From NCBI GenBank assembly GCA_904502175.1, contig CAJGDU010000030.1:1-10086 (forward strand): 10,086 nt of DNA. The letters run 5' to 3'. This DNA is from Clostridiaceae bacterium (GTDB lineage Bacteria; Bacillota; Clostridia; Oscillospirales; Acutalibacteraceae). Shown in pieces: positions 1 through 6,181 of this stretch. Positions within the stretch are counted from its first letter, which is position 1; each line of letters starts with the position of its first letter. The notes under the pieces are model-generated. The model did not search any database. It worked only from the letters and a program-made list of their open reading frames with translations, and was not told the origin of the DNA. The position numbers and the translations under genes were made by a program.

Positions 1-843
1 GAAGCGGCGGCCCTCATGCCGACCCGCGACCGGACGGCCCACAAGAACGATTTCGGGCATGTCCTCTCCGTCTGCGGCAGCTACCGGATGCCCGGCGCCG
101 CCTGTCTCTGCGCGGAGGCGGCGGTCCGTTCCGGAGCCGGTCTCGTGACGGCTGCGTACCCCGAAAAAGCCTATCCGGCCATCGCTTCCCACCTGACCGA
201 AAGCATGAGCCTGCCGCTGCCCGCTTCCGAAGAGGGACAGCTGTGCGTCGCCTCCCTTCCGGCCCTCCGGGAAGCCCGCAAAAAGGCGACCGTCATGGTC
301 GCCGGCTGCGGCCTCGGACAGAGCTGGGAAATGCCCGGTGTCCTCGAGGGTCTGATGGAGAACTGTGCCCTCCCGCTGGTCCTGGACGCGGACGGTCTGA
401 ACGCCCTCGCAGGGCGGGCCGACGTGCTGAAAGCATATGCCGGAGACCTCGTCATCACGCCCCATCCGGGGGAGATGGCCCGGCTCACCGGACGCCCGGT
501 CTCCGAGGTCCTCGCGGACCGCGTCGGCACCGCGAAAACCTTCGCCGAGGAGTACGGCGTGACGGTCCTTCTGAAGGGCGCCGACACCGTCGTGGCAGCT
601 CCCGGGACAGACAAAGTCTACGTCAATACGAGCGGCAACGAAGGCCTTGCGAAGGGGGGCAGCGGCGACACGCTCTCCGGCATCCTCGCGGCCTTCCTGG
701 CCCAGGGTCTCCCGCCCTTCGAGGCGGCCTGTCTGGCGGCGTTTAATCACGGAAAAGCCGCCGAGTTCTGCGCGCTCGACATGGCGCTCCGCAGCATCTG
801 CGCCACCGACCTTCTGGAGGCGCTGCCCTTCATCCTGCCGTAA
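1..843 (+). CDS. nnrD: ADP-dependent NAD(P)H-hydrate dehydratase (5'-truncated by window edge)
   Basis: This enzyme removes water from damaged NADHX/NADPHX (S form) using ADP and so restores NAD(P)H; it is a cytosolic metabolite-repair enzyme of the YjeF C-terminal/CarKD ribokinase-like family. Numbered from the first Met (position 16), the visible motifs are HKNDFGHVL (9-17), matching the family's HKG-x-x-G start, a VAGCGLGQS glycine loop (95-103), LVLDADGLNAL (121-131), ITPHPGE (147-153) and NTSGNEGLAKGGSGD (204-218) with the nucleotide-binding GGSGD. The frame is open to base 1 (E-A-A-A-L before the Met). Relatives have several residues before the LP-x-R-D block, so Met 16 is probably internal and the gene begins upstream. 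It could be a stand-alone NnrD or the C-terminal half of a bifunctional Nnr with an N-terminal epimerase; the window cannot decide. It ends before a terminator, so it closes an upstream transcription unit. Confidence 0.9.
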   Translation, partial: EAAALMPTRDRTAHKNDFGHVLSVCGSYRMPGAACLCAEAAVRSGAGLVTAAYPEKAYPAIASHLTESMSLPLPASEEGQLCVASLPALREARKKATVMVAGCGLGQSWEMPGVLEGLMENCALPLVLDADGLNALAGRADVLKAYAGDLVITPHPGEMARLTGRPVSEVLADRVGTAKTFAEEYGVTVLLKGADTVVAAPGTDKVYVNTSGNEGLAKGGSGDTLSGILAAFLAQGLPPFEAACLAAFNHGKAAEFCALDMALRSICATDLLEALPFILP

Positions 844-846
844 ACA

Positions 847-861
847 GCAACTGTCAGTTGC
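847..861. repeat. Perfect 7-bp dyad just before the terminator
   Basis: Arms GCAACTG (847-853) and CAGTTGC (855-861) are exact reverse complements around a single T. The dyad begins 4 nt after the nnrD stop and ends 3 nt before the terminator stem. In RNA it would form a 6-bp stem with a 3-nt loop, stacked ahead of the terminator hairpin. It could also be a protein-binding site on DNA. The function is unknown. Confidence 0.5.
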
Positions 862-864
862 GTC

Positions 865-890
865 AAAAGGCCCCAAATCGGGGCCTTTTT
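865..890 (+). terminator. Intrinsic terminator after nnrD
   Basis: The stem AAAAGGCCCC (865-874) pairs perfectly with GGGGCCTTTT (880-889) around the 5-nt loop AAATC. The 3' arm runs into a T tract, with a further T-rich stretch at 898-905. The GC-rich core followed by U's is a classic Rho-independent terminator. The A's on the 5' side and T's on the 3' side would allow some function in both directions. It separates nnrD from the downstream operon. Confidence 0.93.
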
Positions 891-914
891 CTGCAATCTT
901 TTTTTAGTTTCTTC

Positions 915-943
915 TTGAGAAAGAACGTAACGTTTGCTATAAT
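915..943 (+). promoter_or_regulatory. Sigma-A type promoter with extended -10 for the tmk–rpoD unit
   Basis: A -35 element TTGAGA (915-920, 4 of 6 to TTGACA) is followed by exactly 17 bp and then a perfect -10 TATAAT (938-943). TG at 935-936 plus one base precedes it, giving the extended -10 form TGnTATAAT. Transcription should start near 950 and leave a leader of about 57 nt before the tmk ATG. The region is strikingly AT-rich beside the GC-rich genes. It is the only strong promoter seen and, because the downstream gaps are short, it probably drives all eight genes through rpoD. Confidence 0.88.
924..934. promoter_or_regulatory. Small dyad in promoter spacer, possible operator
   Basis: AACGT (924-928) and ACGTT (930-934) are perfect inverted copies around one A, placed between the -35 and -10 boxes and touching the TG of the extended -10. 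A repressor bound here would block RNA polymerase. The arms are only 5 bp and no known regulator consensus is recognised, so this may be chance in a short AT-rich region. Confidence 0.3.
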
Positions 944-974
944 ACTTTAGATTGTAATCATTATTTGTGGAAGT

Positions 975-989
975 CTGTCTATTTGACAG
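975..989 (+). promoter_or_regulatory. Leader hairpin adjoining the tmk ribosome site
   Basis: CTGTC (975-979) pairs with GACAG (985-989) around the loop TATTT; T974 and G990 can add a wobble pair. The 3' arm overlaps the first AGGAG (988-992) of the purine-rich stretch before tmk, while the second AAGGA (994-998) stays free. This may tune initiation on the first gene of the operon. The stem is short and its stability is modest. Confidence 0.35.
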
Positions 990-993
990 GAGA

Positions 994-998
994 AAGGA
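994..998 (+). promoter_or_regulatory. Ribosome binding site that fixes the tmk start
   Basis: AAGGA lies 8 nt before ATG 1007. A possible TTG at 965 in the same frame would put this site inside the coding region and add 14 residues with no counterpart in P-loop kinases, so ATG 1007 is chosen. Confidence 0.8.
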
Positions 999-1006
999 CA
1001 CGACTT

Positions 1007-1672
1007 ATGGGACGACTGCTGGTGCTCGAGGGCCTCGACGGCTCGGGGAAATCGACCCAGACCGAAAACCTGCTGCAGGCGCTCCTGGCAGCGGGACAGA
1101 AGGTCCGCCAGATCAAACTGCCCGACTACGACCGTCCTTCTTCCACCCTCGTCAAACTCTATCTGTCCGGGGCCTTCGGCTCCGACCCCGCCGCGGTGAG
1201 CGCCTATGCCGCGTCCAGCTTCTACGCGGTGGACCGCGTCTGCAGTTTCCTGCAGGACTGGAAAAAAGACTATGAGTCTGACGCCCTGGTCCTCGCGGAC
1301 CGCTACACGACTTCGAACCCCATCTACCAGATGACCAAGCTTCCCCGGGAAGAGTGGGACGCCTATCTCGCGTGGGTGGAGGATTATGAATACGACAAAC
1401 TGGGACTGCCCCGGCCCGACCAGGTCCTGTTCCTGGACATGCCGGTCCACATCTCCCAGAGCATGATGAGCCGCCGCTATGAAGGCGACGAAGAGAAAAA
1501 GGACGTGCACGAGCGCAACGTGCAGTTCCTGAACGACTGCCGCGAAGCGGCGCTCTACACGGCACAGCGCTGGGGCTGGGACGTGGTCCGCTGCTGGGAG
1601 GGCGAATCGCCCCGGAGCATCGAGGCCATCGCGGCCGACATCCGCGCTCTGGTGCCGGAGACGAAACAGTAA
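1007..1672 (+). CDS. tmk: Thymidylate kinase-like deoxynucleotide kinase
   Basis: Predicted to phosphorylate dTMP to dTDP with ATP in the cytosol, supplying dTTP for replication. The 221-residue protein begins MGRLLVLEGLDGSGKST, with a textbook P-loop at residues 9-17. It has the thymidylate kinase DRY motif as LADRYTTSNPIYQ and a strand RPDQVLFLDMP. A LID-like segment SRRYEGDEEKKDVHERN follows, and 221 residues is near the usual family length (about 205-215). The start is set by AAGGA 8 nt upstream. It is the first gene after the promoter; the gap to the next gene is 13 nt. The DVHE-containing region and the acidic insert after SRRYEG differ from the common E. coli/Bacillus enzymes, so it may be a second, clostridial-type paralogue with somewhat different substrate use. 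The dTMP assignment is family-based and the P-loop kinase fold is certain. Confidence 0.85.
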   Translation: MGRLLVLEGLDGSGKSTQTENLLQALLAAGQKVRQIKLPDYDRPSSTLVKLYLSGAFGSDPAAVSAYAASSFYAVDRVCSFLQDWKKDYESDALVLADRYTTSNPIYQMTKLPREEWDAYLAWVEDYEYDKLGLPRPDQVLFLDMPVHISQSMMSRRYEGDEEKKDVHERNVQFLNDCREAALYTAQRWGWDVVRCWEGESPRSIEAIAADIRALVPETKQ

Positions 1673-1673
1673 C

Positions 1674-1678
1674 GGAGG
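1674..1678 (+). promoter_or_regulatory. Ribosome binding site that selects a TTG start for the GNAT gene
   Basis: GGAGG ends 7 nt before TTG 1686 and 13 nt before the in-frame ATG 1692. The normal 5-9 nt spacing favours the TTG codon. The choice changes the protein by only two residues. Confidence 0.65.
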
Positions 1679-1685
1679 CACGATC

Positions 1686-2597
1686 TTGGAAATGCAATTC
1701 ACCGGTCCCGGTCTGGCTTCCGGAGCAGACATCGAAATGCTGACCGCGCTCTGGTCGAGCTCCTTCGGAGACCCGGAGCCCCTCATTCGAAACTTCCTGA
1801 CGGTGGTCGCCAGTAACGAGAACACCGTCGTTTACCGGGAGGACGGGAGAGTCGTCTCCTGCGCCTTCCTCATTCCCGCCATCCTGCACATCGGCAGGGA
1901 CACGTACCGGGCGTACTACTTCTACGCGGCAGCCACGCTGCCCGACGAACGCCGGCAGGGCTACATGGAACAGGTCATCCGCTTCAGCCGTTCGCTCTGT
2001 GAAGAGCGGGGCATCGACTTCCTGGTCCTGGTGCCCACGAACAACGACCTGTACCAGTACTTCTCCCGCTTCGGTTTCCGGGCGAACTTCTACCTGAAGA
2101 CGACGGAAATGGACCGGGGGCAGCTGGCTGCCCTGGCAGAGAAAATGGTCTCCGGGGACGGGGAGGAAGCGGCCGTGCCGGTCGCCTTCGCCCCCACGGA
2201 AATGCAGGCCATCCGGGAACAGGCCCTGGCCGCCGGCTCCTGGCTCGAGTTCGACCGGAGCACGCTGCAGTACCTGTTCTTCGACCACGTCTTCCGCGGC
2301 GGGAAGACCCTCCTTCTGCCGGACGGCTACGCGCTGTATGAGCTGTCGGAAGACGACAGCGGCGAGCGCGTCCTGAAAGTCCGGGAACTCTGCAGTGTCG
2401 GAGACCCCGGCAAACTGCTGAAGGAACTGGTCGCCGTCGAGGCGGACCGCTATGTCCTGAACCTGCCGGCGTTCGACAGCATCCGGGGCGGCCGCACGGC
2501 CACCGGACGGGCAGGCATGGACCTGGCCATCTCGAAGGAAGCAGTCCGCGCGGAGCGGTCTATGAAAAACGCCTACATCGGCCTGACCCTGGGCTGA
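1686..2597 (+). CDS. GNAT family N-acetyltransferase with extra C-terminal domain
   Basis: Predicted to transfer an acyl group from acyl-CoA to an amine; the substrate is unknown. The 303-residue protein has an N-terminal GNAT core. A strand pair REDGRVVSCAFLIPAI (51-66) is followed by the acetyl-CoA loop region TLPDERRQGYMEQVI (84-98), a looser form of the R-x-x-G-x-G/A motif A, and then FLVLVPTNNDLYQYFSRFGF (124-143), the typical strand plus 'Y-x-x-x-G-F' end of motif B. Residues about 150-303 are not part of a minimal GNAT (about 150 residues) and may be a second, degenerate GNAT-like or accessory domain, as in some two-domain clostridial GNATs. No signal peptide or membrane segment is seen. 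It lies 13 nt after tmk and 20 nt before the DJ-1 gene. The start is TTG 1686 because of GGAGG 7 nt upstream; ATG 1692 is the alternative. Confidence 0.8.
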   Translation: MEMQFTGPGLASGADIEMLTALWSSSFGDPEPLIRNFLTVVASNENTVVYREDGRVVSCAFLIPAILHIGRDTYRAYYFYAAATLPDERRQGYMEQVIRFSRSLCEERGIDFLVLVPTNNDLYQYFSRFGFRANFYLKTTEMDRGQLAALAEKMVSGDGEEAAVPVAFAPTEMQAIREQALAAGSWLEFDRSTLQYLFFDHVFRGGKTLLLPDGYALYELSEDDSGERVLKVRELCSVGDPGKLLKELVAVEADRYVLNLPAFDSIRGGRTATGRAGMDLAISKEAVRAERSMKNAYIGLTLG

Positions 2598-2617
2598 GCT
2601 GACTCGGAGGGAACGAC

Positions 2618-3163
2618 ATGCTCTACATGTTTCTGGCAGAGGGCTTCGAAGAAGTCGAAGCCGTGGCCACGCTGGACGTCCTGCGCCGTGCCGGCATTGA
2701 GACGGAAACGGTCGGCGTCACCGGTAAAACGGTGACCGGCTCCCACGGCATCCCCGTCACAGCGGACCGGACCCCGGAAGAGGTCGTCAAAGGCCCGGAA
2801 CTGGAAGGGGCCATCCTGCCGGGCGGTATGCCGGGCACGAAGAACCTCGAGGCCTCCGGCTTTGTCCGCGACATCCTCGCTTACTGCCGTGAGAACGACC
2901 GGCTGCTGGCCGCCATCTGCGCCGCGCCCACCATCCTCGGCCACCTGGGCTATCTCGAAGGGAAACGGGCCACCTGTTTCCCCGGACATGAACCGGAGCT
3001 GACCGGTGCGCTCATCACCGGCGACAGCGTCACGGTGGACGGCAACCTCATCACCGGGAACGGTGCCGGCGCCGCCCATCTCTTCGGCGAAGCCATCGCC
3101 GCCCATTTCATCGGAACGAACGAGGCCCGCGCGGTCCTCGACAAGATGCAATACAGACTTTGA
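2618..3163 (+). CDS. DJ-1/PfpI family protein (putative glyoxalase III/deglycase or ThiJ-like)
   Basis: The 181-residue cytosolic protein belongs to the DJ-1/YajL branch of the class I glutamine amidotransferase-like fold. FLAEGFEEVEAV (5-16) carries the conserved Glu (Glu14, matching Glu18 of human DJ-1). ILPGGMPGTKNL (66-77) is the usual glycine turn. LLAAICAAPTIL (96-107) holds the nucleophile Cys101 at the elbow, matching DJ-1 Cys106. VTVDGNLITGNGAGAA (138-153) is the typical C-terminal strand. Length is normal for the family. Proposed roles include detoxifying methylglyoxal, repairing glycated thiols and oxidative stress sensing; older annotation calls such proteins 4-methyl-5-(beta-hydroxyethyl)thiazole phosphate enzymes. 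The sequence does not decide among these. GGAGG (2606-2610) sits 7 nt before the ATG. It lies inside the operon, 20 nt after the GNAT gene and 27 nt before mltG. Confidence 0.88.
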   Translation: MLYMFLAEGFEEVEAVATLDVLRRAGIETETVGVTGKTVTGSHGIPVTADRTPEEVVKGPELEGAILPGGMPGTKNLEASGFVRDILAYCRENDRLLAAICAAPTILGHLGYLEGKRATCFPGHEPELTGALITGDSVTVDGNLITGNGAGAAHLFGEAIAAHFIGTNEARAVLDKMQYRL

Positions 3164-3190
3164 ACCATTTTTTACAAGGAGCAACAAAGA

Positions 3191-4921
3191 ATGGCTGAAC
3201 GAAACGAACGATACGACTCGGCGACGGGTCGGGATCTGGAAGAGCTGGAAAAGGTCTACTTCCAGAAGGCGGAACCGGGCGAACCGGCTGCCCCCGCCAA
3301 GGCTGCTGCCAAACGGCAGACGGCGTCCCGTCCCATGTCCCGGCGCAGGTCCGCATCCCATGCGTCCCGCGGGGGCACGCCGAAACGTAGTGCCGGAAAA
3401 ACTGAAAAGAAGACCGAAAAGAAAGGTCTGAAGAACCCGCTGGCGGGCCGTGTCGGAACTTCCAAGAAGTCCCGGAAGGCCGCTCCGGACCGCGGCAGAG
3501 CTGCGGAACGGGACGCCGCGAAGGCCGCTTCGGACAAACTGGTCTTTACGCCGCTTCCGCCGGAAGGCTATGAGGAACAGGCACAGCAGGCTACCGCGCC
3601 CCGCGCCGCCCGGCCCACGAACCACAGCCGCACCTCCGACGCCTCCGCCAGCGCGAAAGCCGTCCTCGACAACCTTGGCAACAAGGGCGCCGTCTACATC
3701 TCTGACACGAAGCGCAACGTGGCGGACATGCGCCGCCGCACCGCCGAGAACGCCTATCGCCGCCGCAACAACATGAAAGGCATGAACGGCCGCGAAAGAG
3801 CGTCCTACATGCTGTCCCAGATCGGCCCGACGGTCCGCAGTGTCCAGTCCGACCCGAAGCGCAGAGAAGCTGCCTATAAAATCATCATCGTCCTCGTCGC
3901 CCTGCTCCTGGCGATCCACTGGACGTCCTGCATCAACGATATCCTCGGCTTTGCCCGCAGCGACAAGGAAAAGGTCATTGTCGTCGAAGAGGGGGATACC
4001 ACCAACAAACTCATCGGCAAGTTCGACCGGGAGGGGCTCATCAAGCACAGCACCGTCTGCAAGCTGTTCATCGCCATGACCTCCGACATCCGGAACGACA
4101 ACGACAAATATCTGAAGGGTGAGTTCACCCTGACCCCGGACATGGGCATCGAGAAGATGCTCTCCACCTGCACCGCGACGCAGAAGCGCGACACGGTCGA
4201 GATCACCTTCCCCGAAGGCTTCACCGTGGAGCAGATCGCCGAGAAACTCGAAGAGTCCAAGGTCTGCAGCCGCTCCGACTTCCTGAAGGCCACGAACGTT
4301 GCCCAGTACAACTACGGCTTCATCAAGGAGATCGCCAACGGCGACCAGCGCTACCACCTGCTGGAGGGCTACATGTATCCCGACACCTACGAGTTCTACG
4401 TGGGTGAAGACGCCAGCAGCGTCGTCTCCAAACTGCTCAACAACTTCAACCAGAAGTGGTCCGACTCCTACGCGTCCCGGGCCCGTGAGCTCAACATGTC
4501 CATGGATGACGTCATCACACTGGCCTCCATCGTCCAGAAGGAAGACAGCGACCCGGACAACATGGCGGTCATTGCCTCGGTCTTCTACAACCGACTCAAC
4601 TCCTCCGCCTATCCGAGCCTGCAGTCCGACGCCACCAACTACTACGTCAACACCTATATCAAACCGGCCGCCAGTGCAGGCGACTACAACCTGTACCGGA
4701 ACCGTTACAGCACCTACGTGTGCAAGGGTCTCCCCGTCGGTCCCATCTGCAGCCCCGGTGACGACGCCATCAAAGCCGTCCTTTGGCCTGCCAGCACGAA
4801 CTACTACTTCTTCGCCCACGACGACGAGGGCAACCTCTACGCCGCGCGCACCGCTTCGGAACAGAACGTCAACGTCTATAACGCGCTGACCACCGGCGGC
4901 TCGGATGACGAGGAAGAGTAA
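3191..4921 (+). CDS. mltG: Endolytic peptidoglycan transglycosylase MltG (YceG-like) with long cytoplasmic N-terminus
   Basis: MltG cuts nascent glycan strands at the outer face of the membrane and sets their length, working with the wall synthesis machinery. The 576-residue protein has three parts. Residues 1-230 are a hydrophilic, Ala/Arg/Lys/Ser-rich and probably disordered cytoplasmic region, starting with an acidic segment (ATGRDLEELEKVYFQ). A single membrane helix follows at about 231-248 (IIIVLVALLLAIHW). The extracellular part has a LysM-like segment (VVEEGDTTNKLIGKFDREG) and the YceG catalytic domain with FPEGFTVEQIAEKLEE, YMYPDTYEF, ASIVQKED (445-452), VFYNRLN, and YSTYVCKGLPVGPICSPG near the end. 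Glu451 is the likely catalytic residue; the first Glu of the common V-E-K-E motif is Gln449 here. There is no cleavable signal peptide. AAGGAG (3176-3181) lies 9 nt before the ATG. The following gene is 12 nt away. mltG next to a TrhP-type U32 gene is also seen in Bacillus (yrrL–yrrO). Confidence 0.93.
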   Translation: MAERNERYDSATGRDLEELEKVYFQKAEPGEPAAPAKAAAKRQTASRPMSRRRSASHASRGGTPKRSAGKTEKKTEKKGLKNPLAGRVGTSKKSRKAAPDRGRAAERDAAKAASDKLVFTPLPPEGYEEQAQQATAPRAARPTNHSRTSDASASAKAVLDNLGNKGAVYISDTKRNVADMRRRTAENAYRRRNNMKGMNGRERASYMLSQIGPTVRSVQSDPKRREAAYKIIIVLVALLLAIHWTSCINDILGFARSDKEKVIVVEEGDTTNKLIGKFDREGLIKHSTVCKLFIAMTSDIRNDNDKYLKGEFTLTPDMGIEKMLSTCTATQKRDTVEITFPEGFTVEQIAEKLEESKVCSRSDFLKATNVAQYNYGFIKEIANGDQRYHLLEGYMYPDTYEFYVGEDASSVVSKLLNNFNQKWSDSYASRARELNMSMDDVITLASIVQKEDSDPDNMAVIASVFYNRLNSSAYPSLQSDATNYYVNTYIKPAASAGDYNLYRNRYSTYVCKGLPVGPICSPGDDAIKAVLWPASTNYYFFAHDDEGNLYAARTASEQNVNVYNALTTGGSDDEEE

Positions 4922-4925
4922 GGAG
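4920..4925 (+). promoter_or_regulatory. Ribosome site overlapping the mltG stop; selects TTG start of trhP
   Basis: AAGGAG overlaps the last two bases of the mltG TAA and ends 8 nt before TTG 4934. No ATG is available in frame at a suitable distance. Merging stop codon and ribosome site suggests translational coupling of the two genes. Confidence 0.75.
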
Positions 4926-4933
4926 ACACGCTT

Positions 4934-6169
4934 TTGAAACTGTCATTCAAACCGGAGCTCCTGGCCCCCGCGGGGGACCGGGAGCGTCTGGACGCGGCCC
5001 TGCTCTACGGGGCCGATGCCGTCTACCTCGGCGGACAGGAATTCGGAATGCGGGCGGCACCGCCCAACTTTTCGGAGGAGGGTCTGAAGGAAGCGGTCCG
5101 GGACTGTCATGCCCGGGGCGTCCGGGTGCATCTGACGGCCAATACATTGCCCCGAAACGAAGAGCTGGAGAAGCTTCCGGCTTTTCTGGAACGGGCGAAA
5201 GAAGCCGAAATCGACGCCCTCATCATTGCCGATGTGGGCGTCATGAAACTGGCACAGAAATACGCCCCCGGCGTCGACATCCACATGTCCACCCAGGCGG
5301 GCGTCGTCAACTATCTGACAGCCAACACGTTATATGAGATGGGCGCCAAACGGGTCGTCATGGCCCGCGAGTGCTCCCTCGAAGAGATCGCCGAAGTCCG
5401 TGCAAAGACCCCGAAGGACCTCGAGATCGAAGCTTTCGTCCACGGCGCCATGTGCATGTCCGTCTCCGGGCGCTGCCTCCTCTCCAATTACATGACCGGA
5501 CGGGACGGCAACCGGGGCGAGTGTGCCCAGCCCTGCCGCTGGCAGTATCACCTCATGGAGGAGAAACGGCCCGGCGAGTATTTCGAGATCACGGAAGAGG
5601 AGCACGGCACCTACTTCCTGAACTCCAAGGACATGTGCCTCATCGAGCACATCCCGGAGCTGGTGGACGCCGGCATCTCCGCGTTCAAGATCGAAGGCCG
5701 GGCCAAGTCCGCCTTCTATGTCGCGGCCGCCACCAATGCCTACCGTGCCGCCATCGACGGGTTCCTCAAGGCCCCCTCCATGGACTACCGGCCGGAGCCC
5801 TGGATCGTGGACGAGGTCCGCAAGATCAGCTACCGGGACTACTGCACCGGCTTTTACTTCGGCGCCCCGGAAGAGGACGCGAACATCTACTACAACGGCA
5901 TCTACATCCGGGACTGGGACGTCATCGCGAACGTGCTGTCTTCCGACGGGGAGTTCGTGACCGTCACCCAGCGCAACCGGTTTTTCAAAGGCGATGTACT
6001 GGAGGTCATGACCCCGGGCGAGCCGCCCTTCGAACTGACCGTCACCGACATGTACAACGAGGCGGGGGAAGCGGTGGACGTGGCCCCGAACCCCATGGCC
6101 ACCATCCGCATCCGCTGCGACCGGGACATCCCCGCAGGCTCCATCCTGCGCATCCGCAGAAAGAGCTAG
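4934..6169 (+). CDS. trhP: U32 family protein, probable tRNA uridine-34 hydroxylation protein TrhP
   Basis: Members of this YegQ/TrhP group are needed to hydroxylate U34 of certain tRNAs (ho5U), with prephenate as a required metabolite in E. coli; older annotation says 'U32 collagenase-like peptidase'. The 411-residue cytosolic protein starts with PELLAPAGDRERLDAALLYG (8-27) and GADAVYLGG, a TIM-barrel-like N-terminus. The U32 signature is EAFVHGAMCMSVSGRCLLS (166-184). Cys174, Cys181, Cys197 and Cys201 (GECAQPCRW) form the four-Cys set thought to bind an Fe-S cluster. EEHGTYFLNSKD (222-233) and FKIEGRAKSAFY (251-262) closely match E. coli TrhP, as does the C-terminal beta-barrel segment with KGDVLEVMTPGEPPF. 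The start is TTG, fixed by AAGGAG 8 nt upstream. The mltG neighbourhood matches Bacillus yrrL–yrrN/yrrO and supports TrhP over other U32 proteins such as UbiU. Hydroxylase function is inferred from family. Confidence 0.85.
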   Translation: MKLSFKPELLAPAGDRERLDAALLYGADAVYLGGQEFGMRAAPPNFSEEGLKEAVRDCHARGVRVHLTANTLPRNEELEKLPAFLERAKEAEIDALIIADVGVMKLAQKYAPGVDIHMSTQAGVVNYLTANTLYEMGAKRVVMARECSLEEIAEVRAKTPKDLEIEAFVHGAMCMSVSGRCLLSNYMTGRDGNRGECAQPCRWQYHLMEEKRPGEYFEITEEEHGTYFLNSKDMCLIEHIPELVDAGISAFKIEGRAKSAFYVAAATNAYRAAIDGFLKAPSMDYRPEPWIVDEVRKISYRDYCTGFYFGAPEEDANIYYNGIYIRDWDVIANVLSSDGEFVTVTQRNRFFKGDVLEVMTPGEPPFELTVTDMYNEAGEAVDVAPNPMATIRIRCDRDIPAGSILRIRRKS

Positions 6170-6181
6170 AAAGGACACCAT

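Noticed and set aside
947..2288. Minus-strand open frames of 292 and 378 codons over tmk and the GNAT gene
   Set aside because: They overlap each other and two clear + strand genes, have no recognisable motifs, and are compositionally what a GC-rich complement gives.
2717..2736. 7-bp inverted repeat GTCACCG / CGGTGAC within the DJ-1 gene
   Set aside because: Explained by the coded VTGK–TVTG peptide repetition in a surface loop; mid-gene with no regulatory context.
3164..3190. T-run after the DJ-1 stop considered as a terminator
   Set aside because: No GC-rich stem precedes it, and the mltG ribosome site follows at once; transcription probably continues.
2573..4819. 748-codon open frame on the minus strand opposite the DJ-1 and mltG genes
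   Set aside because: Same codon-register effect. It has no domain, and its ends do not match any transcription signal seen.
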